This document shows, piece after piece, positions 16,513 to 25,385 of a stretch of DNA of 64,000 nt. Both the position numbers and the translations under genes were made by a program. Numbering within the stretch: position 1 is the stretch's first letter; every line of letters begins with the position of its first letter. The notes beneath the pieces were generated by a model. That model worked only from the letters and a program-made list of their open reading frames with translations. It did no database searches and had not been told where the DNA came from. The stretch comes from Actinomyces sp. (GTDB lineage Bacteria; Actinomycetota; Actinomycetes; Actinomycetales; Actinomycetaceae): positions 73,488 to 137,487 of the forward strand of contig NZ_JAUMUL010000002.1 of assembly GCF_030530635.1 (NCBI RefSeq), read 5' to 3'.

Positions 16513-17646
16513 GTGCACTGCCTCACCATCATCAGCGCCGTTGACCCCGCACTACTGGATCTGACCGCTCTCGCACTTCACGGAGAAGGTGCACTCGTGA
16601 TTCGGGCGAGGCTCCTTCCCGAACAAGGGGAACACGGAGCCGTTCGGCTGACAGCCGCTTCCATGTCTGATGCCGCATCCAGTACCACCTCCGTGATCGA
16701 CATACCGCGCTCGAAGGACTGCTGGACCTGCTCGCTGCGGGAGGTGCTGGTCGCCGTCGGCGAGGATCGTGCTCGGATTGAGCCGGATGGCACCACGGTC
16801 ATCATGCTTCCCGTCGGAGTGGAACTGGTTCATCTGGTCCCGGCTCTGGTCGACGAGCTGAAACTCTTGCCGGGGGTCGTGATGGCCGGAGTCGCGCACG
16901 TCATTGATGCCGACTCTGCCGCGGAGGACCTATTGGAGCATCGGCCGTTGTCGGCATTCGCCGGTGAGTCCTACGCCGCCGATGGGCGTTGTAGTGGCGA
17001 GATCCACATGGTTGCCATCGGCTACGCGGATGTGGTTGTCGCTCTCGGCGAGGACCCGGTTGGTCGGGACCTGGTGGAGCATCTGCGCCCTCACGACACA
17101 CTGCTGCTGCCGGGCTTGGACGCACCTCTGCTTCCGGAGCTGCTGAACGTTCGGCACGATGTTGATTCGGCGCTCGCGCGCGTGCACCCCGCCACCACCA
17201 GGGCGTGGGGCGGACCCGACGAGCACGGCGTGCGCACGCTGGACCTGTCCTCCGATTTGCCCTTCCACCCCGGGCGGCTACGCGAGTTCGTTGCGGATCT
17301 GGCCGGTCACGGCCTGCTCGCCCGCGGCTGCTTCTGGCTGCCCAGCAGACCCGGGCGCGTGTGCACCTGGGAGGTGGCCGGTGGGGTCGTGAGTGTGGGA
17401 GACGCCGGGTTCTGGAATGCCGTGCCGCAGATGCACGTAGATGAGCTTGCCGCCTCCGGGCTGAGCGAACACGACCCCGATGCCCCGCGTTGTCACCTGG
17501 TGGTGACCGGAGTCGCCGATGATGCACAGTGCGCAAGCGTGGCTGACGCCTTTCATCGGATCCTATTGCGGCCTGACGAAATGGGTGAGGCGCTGGCCTG
17601 GGCAGGTTCCCCCGACGGTCTGGAGGACTGGTTCGGGCAGGAGTGA
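16513..17646 (+). CDS. mrf: MRF-like CobW C-terminal domain protein (ribosome hibernation factor recruiter)
   Basis: A 377-residue protein related to CobW/P47K proteins. It has the cysteine motif [13 protein letters not shown] (Cys70, Cys73) and a CobW C-terminal-like region ([15 protein letters not shown] then [12 protein letters not shown]) at about 240-285. In mycobacteria the similar gene MRF sits with the zinc-free ribosomal proteins and recruits the hibernation factor to such ribosomes (established there, inferred here). I see no canonical GxxGxGK(S/T) loop at the N-terminus, [15 protein letters not shown]. The GTG at 16513 has TGGAGG four bases before it; an upstream ATG lies on the rpmB start and is unlikely. 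Confidence 0.75.
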   Translation: MHCLTIISAVDPALLDLTALALHGEGALVIRARLLPEQGEHGAVRLTAASMSDAASSTTSVIDIPRSKDCWTCSLREVLVAVGEDRARIEPDGTTVIMLPVGVELVHLVPALVDELKLLPGVVMAGVAHVIDADSAAEDLLEHRPLSAFAGESYAADGRCSGEIHMVAIGYADVVVALGEDPVGRDLVEHLRPHDTLLLPGLDAPLLPELLNVRHDVDSALARVHPATTRAWGGPDEHGVRTLDLSSDLPFHPGRLREFVADLAGHGLLARGCFWLPSRPGRVCTWEVAGGVVSVGDAGFWNAVPQMHVDELAASGLSEHDPDAPRCHLVVTGVADDAQCASVADAFHRILLRPDEMGEALAWAGSPDGLEDWFGQE

Positions 17647-17744
17647 GCGAGAGTCGGTCGCTGGCAGCCGCGGCGGGGATGCCGAGGCGCCGGCCCGAAG
17701 CGCCCTGCCCCACCTGGCCCCGACGCGCCGTCGGCGCTAGCATG

Positions 17745-17870
17745 GGGCCGTCGTCGTGACTGGCGAAAAGGTGGTCACCACCGGGGAGCGGCGGCACGTC
17801 ACGGGTCCGCCCGCACCCGCGGTGGCTCCGGGACGCAGCAACGGAGAACCTGGTCGCCCGCCTGGGCCGA
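17745..17870 (+). promoter_or_regulatory. ZTP (pfl) riboswitch of glyA-folD
   Basis: The leader has the two conserved blocks of the ZTP riboswitch: CGTGACTGGCG (17755-17765) followed by a small stem GGTGGtcaCCACC and GGGGAGC, and downstream CGCCCGCCTGGGCCG (17855-17869), which forms the pseudoknot part. The outer stem pairs bases near 17747 with GCGGC near 17790. ZTP/ZMP signals low 10-formyltetrahydrofolate and turns on one-carbon genes; glyA and folD follow about 45 bp later, which fits exactly. Confidence 0.88.
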
Positions 17871-17917
17871 GGTCGACGCCCACGTGCGGCCCGCGCCGCG
17901 CAGACATCAGGAGAACC

Positions 17918-19237
17918 ATGACCGACTCCGCGGCCACTGCCCGCACCGCCCTCAACAACCAGCCTCTGGCCGACCTCGACCCGGAGATCGCCGCCGTCCT
18001 TGACGATGAACTCACCCGCCAGCGCGGCACCCTGGAGATGATCGCCTCGGAGAACTTCGTGCCGCGCGCGGTTTTGCAGGCGCAGGGGAGCGTGCTGACC
18101 AACAAGTACGCCGAGGGCTACCCCGGGCGCCGCTACTACGGCGGCTGCGAGGTGGTCGACGTCGCCGAATCCCTGGCCATCGAGCGCGCCAAGACCGTCT
18201 TCAACGCCGAGTGGGCCAACGTCCAGCCGCACTCCGGCGCCCAGGCCAACGCCGCCGTACTGCACGCCCTGGCCAACGGCGGCGACACCATCCTCGGCCT
18301 GTCGCTTGCCCACGGCGGTCACCTCACGCACGGCATGAAGATCAACTTCTCCGGCAAGAACTATCACGCCACCGCCTACGGCGTGGATGAGACCACGCAC
18401 CGCATCGAGATGGAGCAGGTGCGCCAGGCCGCCCTGCGCGAGCGCCCCCGGGTGATCATCGCCGGCTGGTCCGCCTACCCCCGCCACCTCGACTTCGAGG
18501 CCTTCCGCTCCATCGCCGACGAGGTCGGTGCCGCCCTGTGGACCGACATGGCCCACTTCGCCGGCCTGGTGGCCGCCGGAGCGCACCCTTCCCCGCTGCC
18601 GTGGTCCGACGTCGTATCCACCACCGTCCACAAGACCCTCGGCGGCCCCCGCTCCGGCATGCTGTTGACCAACCGCGCCGAGCAGTGGGGCAAGAAGCTC
18701 AACTCCGCCGTGTTCCCCGGGCAACAGGGCGGCCCACTCATGCATGTGATCGCCGCCAAGGCCGTCGCCATGAAGATCGCCGGCACCGACGAGTTCAAGG
18801 ACCGCCAGGCCCGTACCCTTCAGGGCGCCTCGATCCTCGCCCAGCGCCTGCTCGCCGACGACGTCGCCGCCGCCGGCATCAAGCTGGTCACCGGCGGCAC
18901 CGACGTCCACCTAGTACTGGTGGACCTGCGCGACTCCGCCCTGGACGGCCAACAGGCCGAGGACCTGCTGCACGACGCCGGCATCACCGTCAACCGCAAC
19001 GCCGTCCCCTTCGACCCGCGCCCACCGCGCGTCACCTCCGGCCTGCGCATCGGCACCCCGGCCCTGGCCACCCGCGGCTTCGGCCCCGCCGAGTTCACCG
19101 AGGTCGCCGAGATCATCGCCACCGCCCTGGTGGCCGGTGCGGCCGGCAACGCAGATGACGATCTGCTCGCCTCCCTGCGTGCACGCGTGCGCACGCTCAC
19201 CGACGCCTTCCCGCTCTACCAGGGGCTGGCCCAGTGA
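17918..19237 (+). CDS. glyA: Serine hydroxymethyltransferase
   Basis: PLP enzyme that converts serine and tetrahydrofolate to glycine and methylene-tetrahydrofolate. The 439-residue protein shows [38 protein letters not shown] and the PLP lysine motif [24 protein letters not shown] precedes the ATG. A longer reading would run through the riboswitch and is rejected. It is cotranscribed with folD (GTGA overlap) below a ZTP riboswitch, placing both under one-carbon demand control. Confidence 0.97.
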   Translation: MTDSAATARTALNNQPLADLDPEIAAVLDDELTRQRGTLEMIASENFVPRAVLQAQGSVLTNKYAEGYPGRRYYGGCEVVDVAESLAIERAKTVFNAEWANVQPHSGAQANAAVLHALANGGDTILGLSLAHGGHLTHGMKINFSGKNYHATAYGVDETTHRIEMEQVRQAALRERPRVIIAGWSAYPRHLDFEAFRSIADEVGAALWTDMAHFAGLVAAGAHPSPLPWSDVVSTTVHKTLGGPRSGMLLTNRAEQWGKKLNSAVFPGQQGGPLMHVIAAKAVAMKIAGTDEFKDRQARTLQGASILAQRLLADDVAAAGIKLVTGGTDVHLVLVDLRDSALDGQQAEDLLHDAGITVNRNAVPFDPRPPRVTSGLRIGTPALATRGFGPAEFTEVAEIIATALVAGAAGNADDDLLASLRARVRTLTDAFPLYQGLAQ

Positions 19238-20136
19238 GGGCCCCCTGGGACGGCGCCGCCCGCATCCTGGACGGCAAGGCCACCGCCGCGGCGCTCAAGG
19301 CCGAACTGTCCGAGCGCGTGGCCGTGCTGCGTGAGCGCGGAATCACCCCCGGCCTGGGCACGGTGCTGGTCGGCGAGGACCCCGGCAGTGTCAAATACGT
19401 GGCCGGAAAGCATGCCGACTGCGCCGAGGTAGGCATCGAGTCCATCCGGGTGGACCTGCCCGCCACCGCCACGCAAGCCGAGATCGAGGCAGCCATCGAC
19501 CGCCTCAACGCCGACCCCGCCTGCACCGGCTACATCGTCCAGCTGCCTCTGCCCGCAGGCATCGACACCAGCGTCATCCTGGAGCGCGTCGATCCCGACA
19601 AGGACGCCGACGGCCTGCACCCCACCAACCTCGGCCGCCTGGTGCTGCGCGGCACCGGTCCGATCACCTCGCCGCTGCCGTGCACGCCGCGCGCCTGCAT
19701 CGAGCTGATCACCCGCCACGGCATCGACCTGGCCGGCAAGAATGTGTGCGTCCTCGGCCGCGGCGTCACCGTGGGCCGCTCCATCGGCCTGCTGCTGATG
19801 CGCAAGGATGTCAACGCCACCGTGGACGTCTGCCACACCGGCACCCACGACCTGACCGCGCATGTGCGCCGCGCCGACGTCGTCATCGCCGCCGCCGGCT
19901 CGGCCGGCATCGTCACGGCGGACATGGTCGCGCCCGGGGCGGTAGTCCTGGATGTGGGCGTCTCCCGCGTCATCAACCCCGAGACCGGCAAGGGCCGGAT
20001 CATGGGTGACGTCGCCGACGGCGTCGACCAAGTCGCCGCCTGGTTGTCCCCGAACCCCGGGGGAGTAGGCCCGATGACGCGCGCCCTGCTGCTGGCGAAC
20101 GTCGTCGAGATCGCCGAGCGCAACGCCGTCGGCTGA
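19234..20136 (+). CDS. folD: Methylenetetrahydrofolate dehydrogenase/cyclohydrolase
   Basis: Bifunctional enzyme that takes the methylene-tetrahydrofolate made by GlyA to 10-formyltetrahydrofolate with NADP. The 300-residue protein has the substrate motif [12 protein letters not shown] with the catalytic lysine, [25 protein letters not shown], the nucleotide loop [12 protein letters not shown] and the C-terminal [16 protein letters not shown]. The GTG start overlaps the glyA stop. Length and motifs are normal. Confidence 0.97.
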   Translation: MRAPWDGAARILDGKATAAALKAELSERVAVLRERGITPGLGTVLVGEDPGSVKYVAGKHADCAEVGIESIRVDLPATATQAEIEAAIDRLNADPACTGYIVQLPLPAGIDTSVILERVDPDKDADGLHPTNLGRLVLRGTGPITSPLPCTPRACIELITRHGIDLAGKNVCVLGRGVTVGRSIGLLLMRKDVNATVDVCHTGTHDLTAHVRRADVVIAAAGSAGIVTADMVAPGAVVLDVGVSRVINPETGKGRIMGDVADGVDQVAAWLSPNPGGVGPMTRALLLANVVEIAERNAVG

Positions 20137-20243
20137 TACGCGCTGCGCCCGGGATCAGCGGTTCGGGGCCGCGTCACCTGGCGGTGGTTCCCGCTGTGAC
20201 ACGTCTCGAATGAGCGAGGACGCGCTTCACGGGGCTATCTGGC

Positions 20244-20333
20244 TGACGGTTCGTACCTTTGCTTCGACGCTTCGTACTTTGGCTTGACGGTTCGTACCCG
20301 TAGGTGCCGAACCGTCGGCGTTGGTGCCGAACC
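20244..20333. repeat. Cluster of GGTTCGTACC / GGTGCCGAACC repeats
   Basis: Two copies of TGACGGTTCGTACC (20244-20257 and 20285-20298) with a partial one between are followed by two copies of GGTGCCGAACC (20303-20313 and 20323-20333) in inverted sense. The second and third can fold into a hairpin of nine perfect pairs plus a short inner stem. It lies between folD and the end of the exonuclease gene. Related single copies occur at 26743 and 61449. Confidence 0.6.
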
Positions 20334-20362
20334 ATAGCCTGGGTGATTAGCGACGAACCGCC

Positions 20363-21205
20363 TCAGAGGTCGTAGTCGACCACCAGCGGGGCGTGGTCCG
20401 ACCAGCGCTCGGCGTAGCCGGCAGCCCTGTCCACGGTGAAGGCGCGGGCACGCGCGGCCAACTGCGGCGTGGCCACCTGGTAGTCGATGCGCCAGCCGGC
20501 GTCGTTGTCGAAGGCCTTTCCGCGCTGTGACCACCAGGTGTACGGGCCCTGCGCGTCGGGGGCGAGACTGCGGGCCACGTCCACCCAGCCCGCGCCGAAC
20601 CAGCGCTCCAGATAGGCGATCTCCTCATCCAGTACGCCGGCGGACTTGTTGTGGTTGGGGCGCCAGTTCTTGATGTCGCGTTCGGAGCGCACGATGTTCA
20701 GGTCACCGGCTACGAGTACCTGTGGTCCGCCCGCAGCGGCGGCCGAGAGCAGTGACGCCATGCGCAGGTCCACCAGGTCCAGATGGGCGTACTTCTGATC
20801 CATCTTGATCGTCCCGACCTGGCCGGAGTGGAAGTACGCGGACACCACCGTCAGGGGCGTCGCCACATCGAAGGACGCGGCGGCCGGCGGGGTCAGGTCC
20901 ACCTCCAGCCAGCGGCCGGAGTCCACATCCGGTTCCACCGTGCCAGGGGTGCTTACGCCACGGCGTACCGCTTCCACCGCCACTGGCGCCCCCTCACGTA
21001 CCGCGACGGCGACTCCTGCCCTCCCCTTGACCCGGCACGGCCAGACCGTAGATTCGTAACCCGGCAACAGCGCGGACGCGGTGGCCTCGTCGGCACGAAC
21101 CTCTTGCAGCAGAAGGACATCAGGGGCACAGGTCTCCAACCAGGCGGCCATGTGCTTGCGGGCGGCGGCACGGATGCCGTTGACGTTGACGGTGGCTACG
21201 CGCAT
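20363..21205 (-). CDS. xth: Exodeoxyribonuclease III
   Basis: Repair nuclease that cuts at abasic sites and trims 3' ends. The 280-residue protein has the family motifs in order: RVATVNVNGIRAA at the N-terminus, LLLQEVRADE with the metal glutamate, the GDLNIVRSERDIKN region, GWRIDYQV and the final SDHAPLVVDYDL with the catalytic Asp-His pair. The ATG at 21205 is chosen because the fold begins there; upstream residues are non-conserved and overlap a tandem repeat. TACACT lies eight bases upstream. Confidence 0.93.
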   Translation of the reverse strand: MRVATVNVNGIRAAARKHMAAWLETCAPDVLLLQEVRADEATASALLPGYESTVWPCRVKGRAGVAVAVREGAPVAVEAVRRGVSTPGTVEPDVDSGRWLEVDLTPPAAASFDVATPLTVVSAYFHSGQVGTIKMDQKYAHLDLVDLRMASLLSAAAAGGPQVLVAGDLNIVRSERDIKNWRPNHNKSAGVLDEEIAYLERWFGAGWVDVARSLAPDAQGPYTWWSQRGKAFDNDAGWRIDYQVATPQLAARARAFTVDRAAGYAERWSDHAPLVVDYDL

Positions 21206-21297
21206 GGGTACCGAGTGTACGTGCGCGCCGGCTCGGCTACGAGTTTTCAAGTGGCGGAAGACGGTGACGGGCTCGGGGCAACGCCACAACGACAGTT

Positions 21298-21345
21298 CTC
21301 GGCACGTAACTTCTACCGACCTCGGCACGTAACTTCTACCGATCT
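21298..21345. repeat. Tandem 23-bp repeat
   Basis: Two direct copies of a 23-bp unit, CTCGGCACGTAACTTCTACC plus three bases, occupy 21298-21320 and 21321-21343, followed by the start of a third. They sit in the divergent gap between the exonuclease and acylphosphatase genes, about 40 bp before the acylphosphatase start. Confidence 0.7.
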
Positions 21346-21381
21346 CGGTGAGGTGGTGTGCTTTCCTGCGACAATGGTGGC

Positions 21382-21777
21382 ATGGAGCGCAGGTTCTTCG
21401 ATGTCTTCCGCCCCTCGGCGAGCAAGCCCGGGACTCCCGACGAATCCAGGGGTGCCGACGCCGATGCCGATGGCCCCGAGGCTGCTCCCGCGGCTGAGCG
21501 GCGGCGTACCATCCATGCCATCGTCTCCGGACGCGTGCAGGGCGTCGGCTTTCGCTGGTCCTGCATGGAGGAGGCAGACCGACTCGGACTGGTCGGGGAG
21601 GTGCGTAATCTTGACGACGGCGATGTGGAGGTACTGGCGCAGGGCCCGCCCGATGATGTGGCCCGCTTGATCGCCTGGCTGTATCACGGCCCCCGCTGGG
21701 CGAACGTGGCCTCCGTGCACGTCACGGACATGAAGTCCGGCAGCCTGCGTCATCGCGCCTTCGTCATGGGCAACTGA
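21382..21777 (+). CDS. acyP: Acylphosphatase
   Basis: Small enzyme that hydrolyses acyl phosphates. The 131-residue product has the acylphosphatase domain at about 43-131, with the anion loop SGRVQGVGFRWSC carrying the catalytic arginine and the asparagine in GEVRNLDDGDVEV. Standalone acylphosphatases are about 90 residues, so there is an unusual 40-residue polar N-terminal extension (MERRFFDVFRPSASKPG). The ATG has GACAAT six bases upstream and no ribosome site. It could equally start later near ERRRTIHAI, but no good start codon is visible there. Confidence 0.85.
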   Translation: MERRFFDVFRPSASKPGTPDESRGADADADGPEAAPAAERRRTIHAIVSGRVQGVGFRWSCMEEADRLGLVGEVRNLDDGDVEVLAQGPPDDVARLIAWLYHGPRWANVASVHVTDMKSGSLRHRAFVMGN

Positions 21778-21794
21778 CATCCCACGCCCTTGGG

Positions 21795-21850
21795 TGTATG
21801 GCGCTACCCCGGGATGCTTGTGGAACTCACCCGGGGTCGCGCCATACACA
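21795..21850. repeat. Twenty-base inverted repeat in the acyP 3' region
   Basis: Arms 21795-21814 and 21831-21850 (GTGTATGGCGC and ACCCCGGG separated by one mismatch) can form a 20-bp stem around a 16-base loop. It lies between convergent genes, so it may end transcription from both sides, but it has no T run. Confidence 0.6.
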
Positions 21851-21917
21851 GGCAGCAGAGGCGGCCGGTGGAACGTGCGCGGCTCGGTAGGCCTAGTGCG
21901 CCTGGCTGCGGCGGTCG

Positions 21918-23258
21918 TCAGTAGCGGATAGCGTCGATCGGTTTGATGCGCACCGCCACCAGGGCCGGAATGATCCCGGACATCGCGCCTACCGCAGTGG
22001 CGGCAGCTAAGCCGATCACGGCCGCGGACATGGGGAACGGCGGGCGTGTCTCCACCGCGACCCCCAGCATCGCCCCCAGCGGCGCTACACGCATGCCCAC
22101 GATCGCTATCCCGATACCGATTACACCGGCGACTACGGTCGCCACCACCGACTCCAGCATGATGGAGAAGAAGATGCGCCGGCTGGTCGCCCCGAAGGAG
22201 CGGCGTACTCCGATCTCGTGGATGCGCTGGCGCACCGTCACCATGGAGATGTTGATCAGGCTCAGCGCCCCCAGAACCATGACCAACACACCCGCGATGG
22301 TCACCGCCTGGGTGAAACTGGAGGTATTGATTCCCTGGGTCTGTGCCGTGTTAGAGGTAGCTGTTGTGGAGCCCGAGCCGAACTGGGCATCCAGGTCGTG
22401 CTTAGCGAGCTTGATCACCTGCTGCTCCTGCTCTTGCCCCGCCCAGATCTCCAGCACCGGGGCAGGCAGGGAGGCACGGACCTCATTGGTAAGCCATTGC
22501 TCGTGCGAACTGCGTAGCGCGTAAGCCCTGACTGATTGCCTGCAGTCCGCTGCATACTGGGGGTTCGACATGCACCAGGTAAGGTCATCAGGCTTGAGTA
22601 CGCCGACGATCGTATAAGTGGTCTGCGCGGGAGAGTAGGAGCGCACCGTGATGGGGCTGTTGAGAGTCGTATGGCCCAACTGCTCCAATAGGCCCTGTGA
22701 GACTACCAGCGACGGTGAGAGGTCGTCCTCGTCGTCGGGGGAGAACCAGCGTCCCTGCCCCATAGCGGTGCTATGCAGCGTGGCGTAGCCGGGGCTGACG
22801 ACGGTGGTCTGCACATTACGCGCGCCGTCAGGGAAGGCGATGCGTAGCTGCTGATCGTAGCTGGTCGCCCAGCTCTTGGCACCATAGCGCTCAACCAGGT
22901 TGGCCTCGGCCGTGGCGATCTTACTGGCGATCTCCGGCGTTGACTGCGAACCATCATTGGTGCCGCCGGAACTGCCGTCAGCGCCGGAACTGGAGTTGTC
23001 CGATACCACTGAATCGTTGTCCACACCTCGGCCGGTGGGATTCACTTCGATTCTGACGGTACCGGGGCGGCCAGCGTAGGTCGCGATCTCCTGATCAATG
23101 ATCGCACTGGTCACCTCGCCCAGGGCGATGACGAAGGTCATGGCGGCTACGGCCGCACCGACGCCCACCAGGGACAGCATGACCCGCAATTTGCCGATAC
23201 GCAGCTGTGCCCAGGCCTCAACCAGGGCGCCGAAAAAACCTGTTAGGAAGCGGATCAT
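21918..23258 (-). CDS. MacB-like ABC transporter permease (FtsX domain)
   Basis: Membrane subunit of a tripartite ABC system. The 446-residue protein has one N-terminal helix (about 25-47, LRVMLSLVGVGAAVAAMTFV), a large extracytoplasmic domain (about 50-320) with a Ser/Gly-rich patch, and three C-terminal helices in an FtsX domain with the typical IHEIGVRRSFGATSRRIFF loop. Such permeases drive export or extrusion by mechanotransmission with an adaptor. The start overlaps the ATPase stop as ATGA. The substrate is unknown. Confidence 0.9.
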   Translation of the reverse strand: MIRFLTGFFGALVEAWAQLRIGKLRVMLSLVGVGAAVAAMTFVIALGEVTSAIIDQEIATYAGRPGTVRIEVNPTGRGVDNDSVVSDNSSSGADGSSGGTNDGSQSTPEIASKIATAEANLVERYGAKSWATSYDQQLRIAFPDGARNVQTTVVSPGYATLHSTAMGQGRWFSPDDEDDLSPSLVVSQGLLEQLGHTTLNSPITVRSYSPAQTTYTIVGVLKPDDLTWCMSNPQYAADCRQSVRAYALRSSHEQWLTNEVRASLPAPVLEIWAGQEQEQQVIKLAKHDLDAQFGSGSTTATSNTAQTQGINTSSFTQAVTIAGVLVMVLGALSLINISMVTVRQRIHEIGVRRSFGATSRRIFFSIMLESVVATVVAGVIGIGIAIVGMRVAPLGAMLGVAVETRPPFPMSAAVIGLAAATAVGAMSGIIPALVAVRIKPIDAIRY

Positions 23259-24088
23259 GACGCAGCCTCCTGCATGGTGTGCCGTCCTGTCGGCGGGACC
23301 TGTCCCGGTGCGGACGATGCCGGTATCCCGGTTGCGGAGGTCTGCGCGGTGCCAGCAATCTCCTCGGTGAACTCGTCCAGTCCGCCGATGCGCTCGTGGT
23401 GCACTGTGATCGGGGTCAGTACGCCCTGACCGAGTCGGTACTGGGTGCGGGCGCGACCGGCCACGGCCAAATCGTGGGTGATGATGATGAGCGCGGCTCC
23501 GGTCTCCTGACACTGGCGCTCCAACAGTTCCATCACCATTGCGCCGGTGTCGACGTCGAGTGCCCCGGTGGGCTCATCGGCGAGGATAACCCTCGGACGG
23601 CGCGCCAGGGCACGCGCGATGGCGACGCGCTGCTGCTCTCCGCCGGACAGGCGCCCGATGGGGGCATCGATCTTGTCCTCCAAACCAACGGAGGCCAGCA
23701 GTTGCTCGGCGCGTCGGGTGCGAGTCCAAAAGGCCGATCCCGTGTCATACAGGAGCGGTGCCGCCACGTTTTCCGTGGTGGACAGGCCCGGGATGAGGTT
23801 GAAGGACTGGAAGACGTAGCTGAAGGTCCGTCCACGCAGGTGAGCCCGTCTGGCCTCCCCCAGACGGCGGGTGTCGCGCCCGTCAACGGTGTAGCCGCCG
23901 TCAGTGGGCTGGTCGATCAGACCGATCAGGTTCAGCAGCGTGGACTTACCGGTGCCGGACCGGCCGACTATAGCCACGTGGTCGCCGGCCTGAACATCTA
24001 GGTTCACGTCGGTGAGGATGTGCAGCGGTGGGGAGTCGGGCACCTCGAAGGTGCGAGCGATGCCCCGCATACTCAGCAGGGGATTCAC
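23255..24088 (-). CDS. MacB-like ABC transporter ATP-binding protein
   Basis: ATPase of the tripartite system, 277 residues. It shows Walker A IVGRSGTGKSTLLN near 42-52, the Q-loop YVFQSFNLIPGLS, signature RLSGGEQQRVAIARAL, Walker B VILADEPTGALD and the switch histidine IITHD. This is the MacB/LolD subfamily pattern. A 50-residue Pro/Ala/Thr-rich C-terminal tail follows the domain. The GTG start overlaps the adaptor stop (GTGA) and the gene's own stop overlaps the permease start. Confidence 0.92.
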   Translation of the reverse strand: MNPLLSMRGIARTFEVPDSPPLHILTDVNLDVQAGDHVAIVGRSGTGKSTLLNLIGLIDQPTDGGYTVDGRDTRRLGEARRAHLRGRTFSYVFQSFNLIPGLSTTENVAAPLLYDTGSAFWTRTRRAEQLLASVGLEDKIDAPIGRLSGGEQQRVAIARALARRPRVILADEPTGALDVDTGAMVMELLERQCQETGAALIIITHDLAVAGRARTQYRLGQGVLTPITVHHERIGGLDEFTEEIAGTAQTSATGIPASSAPGQVPPTGRHTMQEAAS

Positions 24089-25140
24089 AGGATCTCCTCG
24101 CCGTTCTCGTCGTAGCAGGCAGAATTGTCGGGCTCGCAGGTATTCGGCTCTCCCGTACGCTTCGTATCCTTGTTCGGGACGAACAGGAGGATCTCGTCCC
24201 CCTCGGCCAGCCCTTCGGTGACCTGAATATTGGTGCCGTCGGTGATCCCGAGGGAGACCTCTCGCTTCTCGGCGTTCTCCGGTTTGGAAGGATCGGTGAC
24301 CACCCAGACGTTCCCCTTGGTGACGGAGCCCTCCACCGCGGTCACGGGTACCACCAGTGCTCCGGTGACTGAGCCGCCGTCCACACCGATGGTGATGGAC
24401 ATGCCCGGGAAGACCTGCTGGTCCGAGGGCACCGGGCAGCGGACCTCCACGCTGGTGCCGTCAGCGGGCGTAGTCGTGACCTGGCCGCTTTCGCTGGTAG
24501 TGGTGGACGTCTTCTCCCGGGTACCGATCTTCAGTCCCGTGCACTCGAACGGCGCCGGCCCGCCCTCGGCCGAGATGGTGGCCGACGACGGCGCGTTGGT
24601 GAGCCGATACTGCTGATTGGCGGTGATGGTTCCCTTGGCGGAGTATGTGCCAGGAGCGACAGTGGCGATGACTTGGCCCACGCTGGTCTGTTGGGCCTCA
24701 ATGACATTGAAGGAGACTACGCCGCTGGTGGGGGCGTAGACGGTGGACCAGGTGACCTTGTCGGGCACCGGTGTTTGAACGGGATTGCCCTGTTCATCAG
24801 TGCTCGTCGTCGGCTCTTGCGGCTCTACCAGCTTGAGATAGATCAGGGGTTCTCCCTGGGTGACGGTCGCTCCCTTGCCGACGGCGAAGGAGTCGACGAC
24901 ACCGTTGAGGTTGGCGTGCACCTCCTCTGCGGCGTTCTCGACGATCTGTCCTTTGACATCCACGGTGTTGGAGATGTCCCCGGTGGTGACCGTGGTGGTC
25001 TGGGTGGCGGCGGTGATGCCGGGTTCTATCTCCGCAGTCGTGCCTGCCTCGGAGTTCGGGAAGAACGCGATCTTCACCAAGGCGACCGCAACTATCACGG
25101 CGATCAGGATCTTGATGGCTGGTAGGACATAGCGTTTCAA
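24085..25140 (-). CDS. Membrane-fusion-type periplasmic adaptor of the MacB-like system
   Basis: A 351-residue exported protein with an N-terminal signal anchor (YVLPAIKILIAVIVAVALVK) and the barrel-sandwich pattern of HlyD/MacA-like adaptors: VDVKGQIVENAAEEVHAN and VDSFAVGKGATVTQGEPLIY, later VYAPTSGVVSFNVIEAQQTS. It probably links the permease to the cell wall side. I chose the TTG at 25140 because GGAGG stands six bases before it and the signal begins at once; an ATG eight codons upstream would place that ribosome site inside the gene. It is first in the three-gene row. Confidence 0.85.
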   Translation of the reverse strand: MKRYVLPAIKILIAVIVAVALVKIAFFPNSEAGTTAEIEPGITAATQTTTVTTGDISNTVDVKGQIVENAAEEVHANLNGVVDSFAVGKGATVTQGEPLIYLKLVEPQEPTTSTDEQGNPVQTPVPDKVTWSTVYAPTSGVVSFNVIEAQQTSVGQVIATVAPGTYSAKGTITANQQYRLTNAPSSATISAEGGPAPFECTGLKIGTREKTSTTTSESGQVTTTPADGTSVEVRCPVPSDQQVFPGMSITIGVDGGSVTGALVVPVTAVEGSVTKGNVWVVTDPSKPENAEKREVSLGITDGTNIQVTEGLAEGDEILLFVPNKDTKRTGEPNTCEPDNSACYDENGEEIL

Positions 25141-25321
25141 GGCACACCTCCGGTTGGCCCCCATGGCCGGAATTGGCGGCCAGGGACCGCCTGATTGTGG
25201 GATGGGCCACAGCGGTGGGCGCCGCAACCCTTGGTGACGTGAAAAGACTATGACGATACGGGCATCCGCACACTCATCCTTAGGTAGGAGAATGCATCGG
25301 ATCCCCCGAGTCGGGTGTCTA

Positions 25322-25355
25322 GGAGTCTCCTCCGCCAGGAGGGGGAGGAGACTCC
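25322..25355. terminator. Hairpin after galK
   Basis: GGAGTCTCCTCC (25322-25333) and GGAGGAGACTCC (25344-25355) form a perfect 12-bp stem around ten bases, 31 bp past the galK stop on the minus strand. There is no T run, but position and strength suggest transcription end or mRNA 3' protection before the adaptor gene. Confidence 0.6.
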
Positions 25356-25385
25356 CGGATACTGATGTTCGGCGTGCTTGATCGC

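Noticed and set aside
16901..18910. Long minus-strand frame of 669 codons
   Set aside because: It lies antisense to the MRF-like gene and glyA, which both have clear motifs; its sequence is low-complexity.
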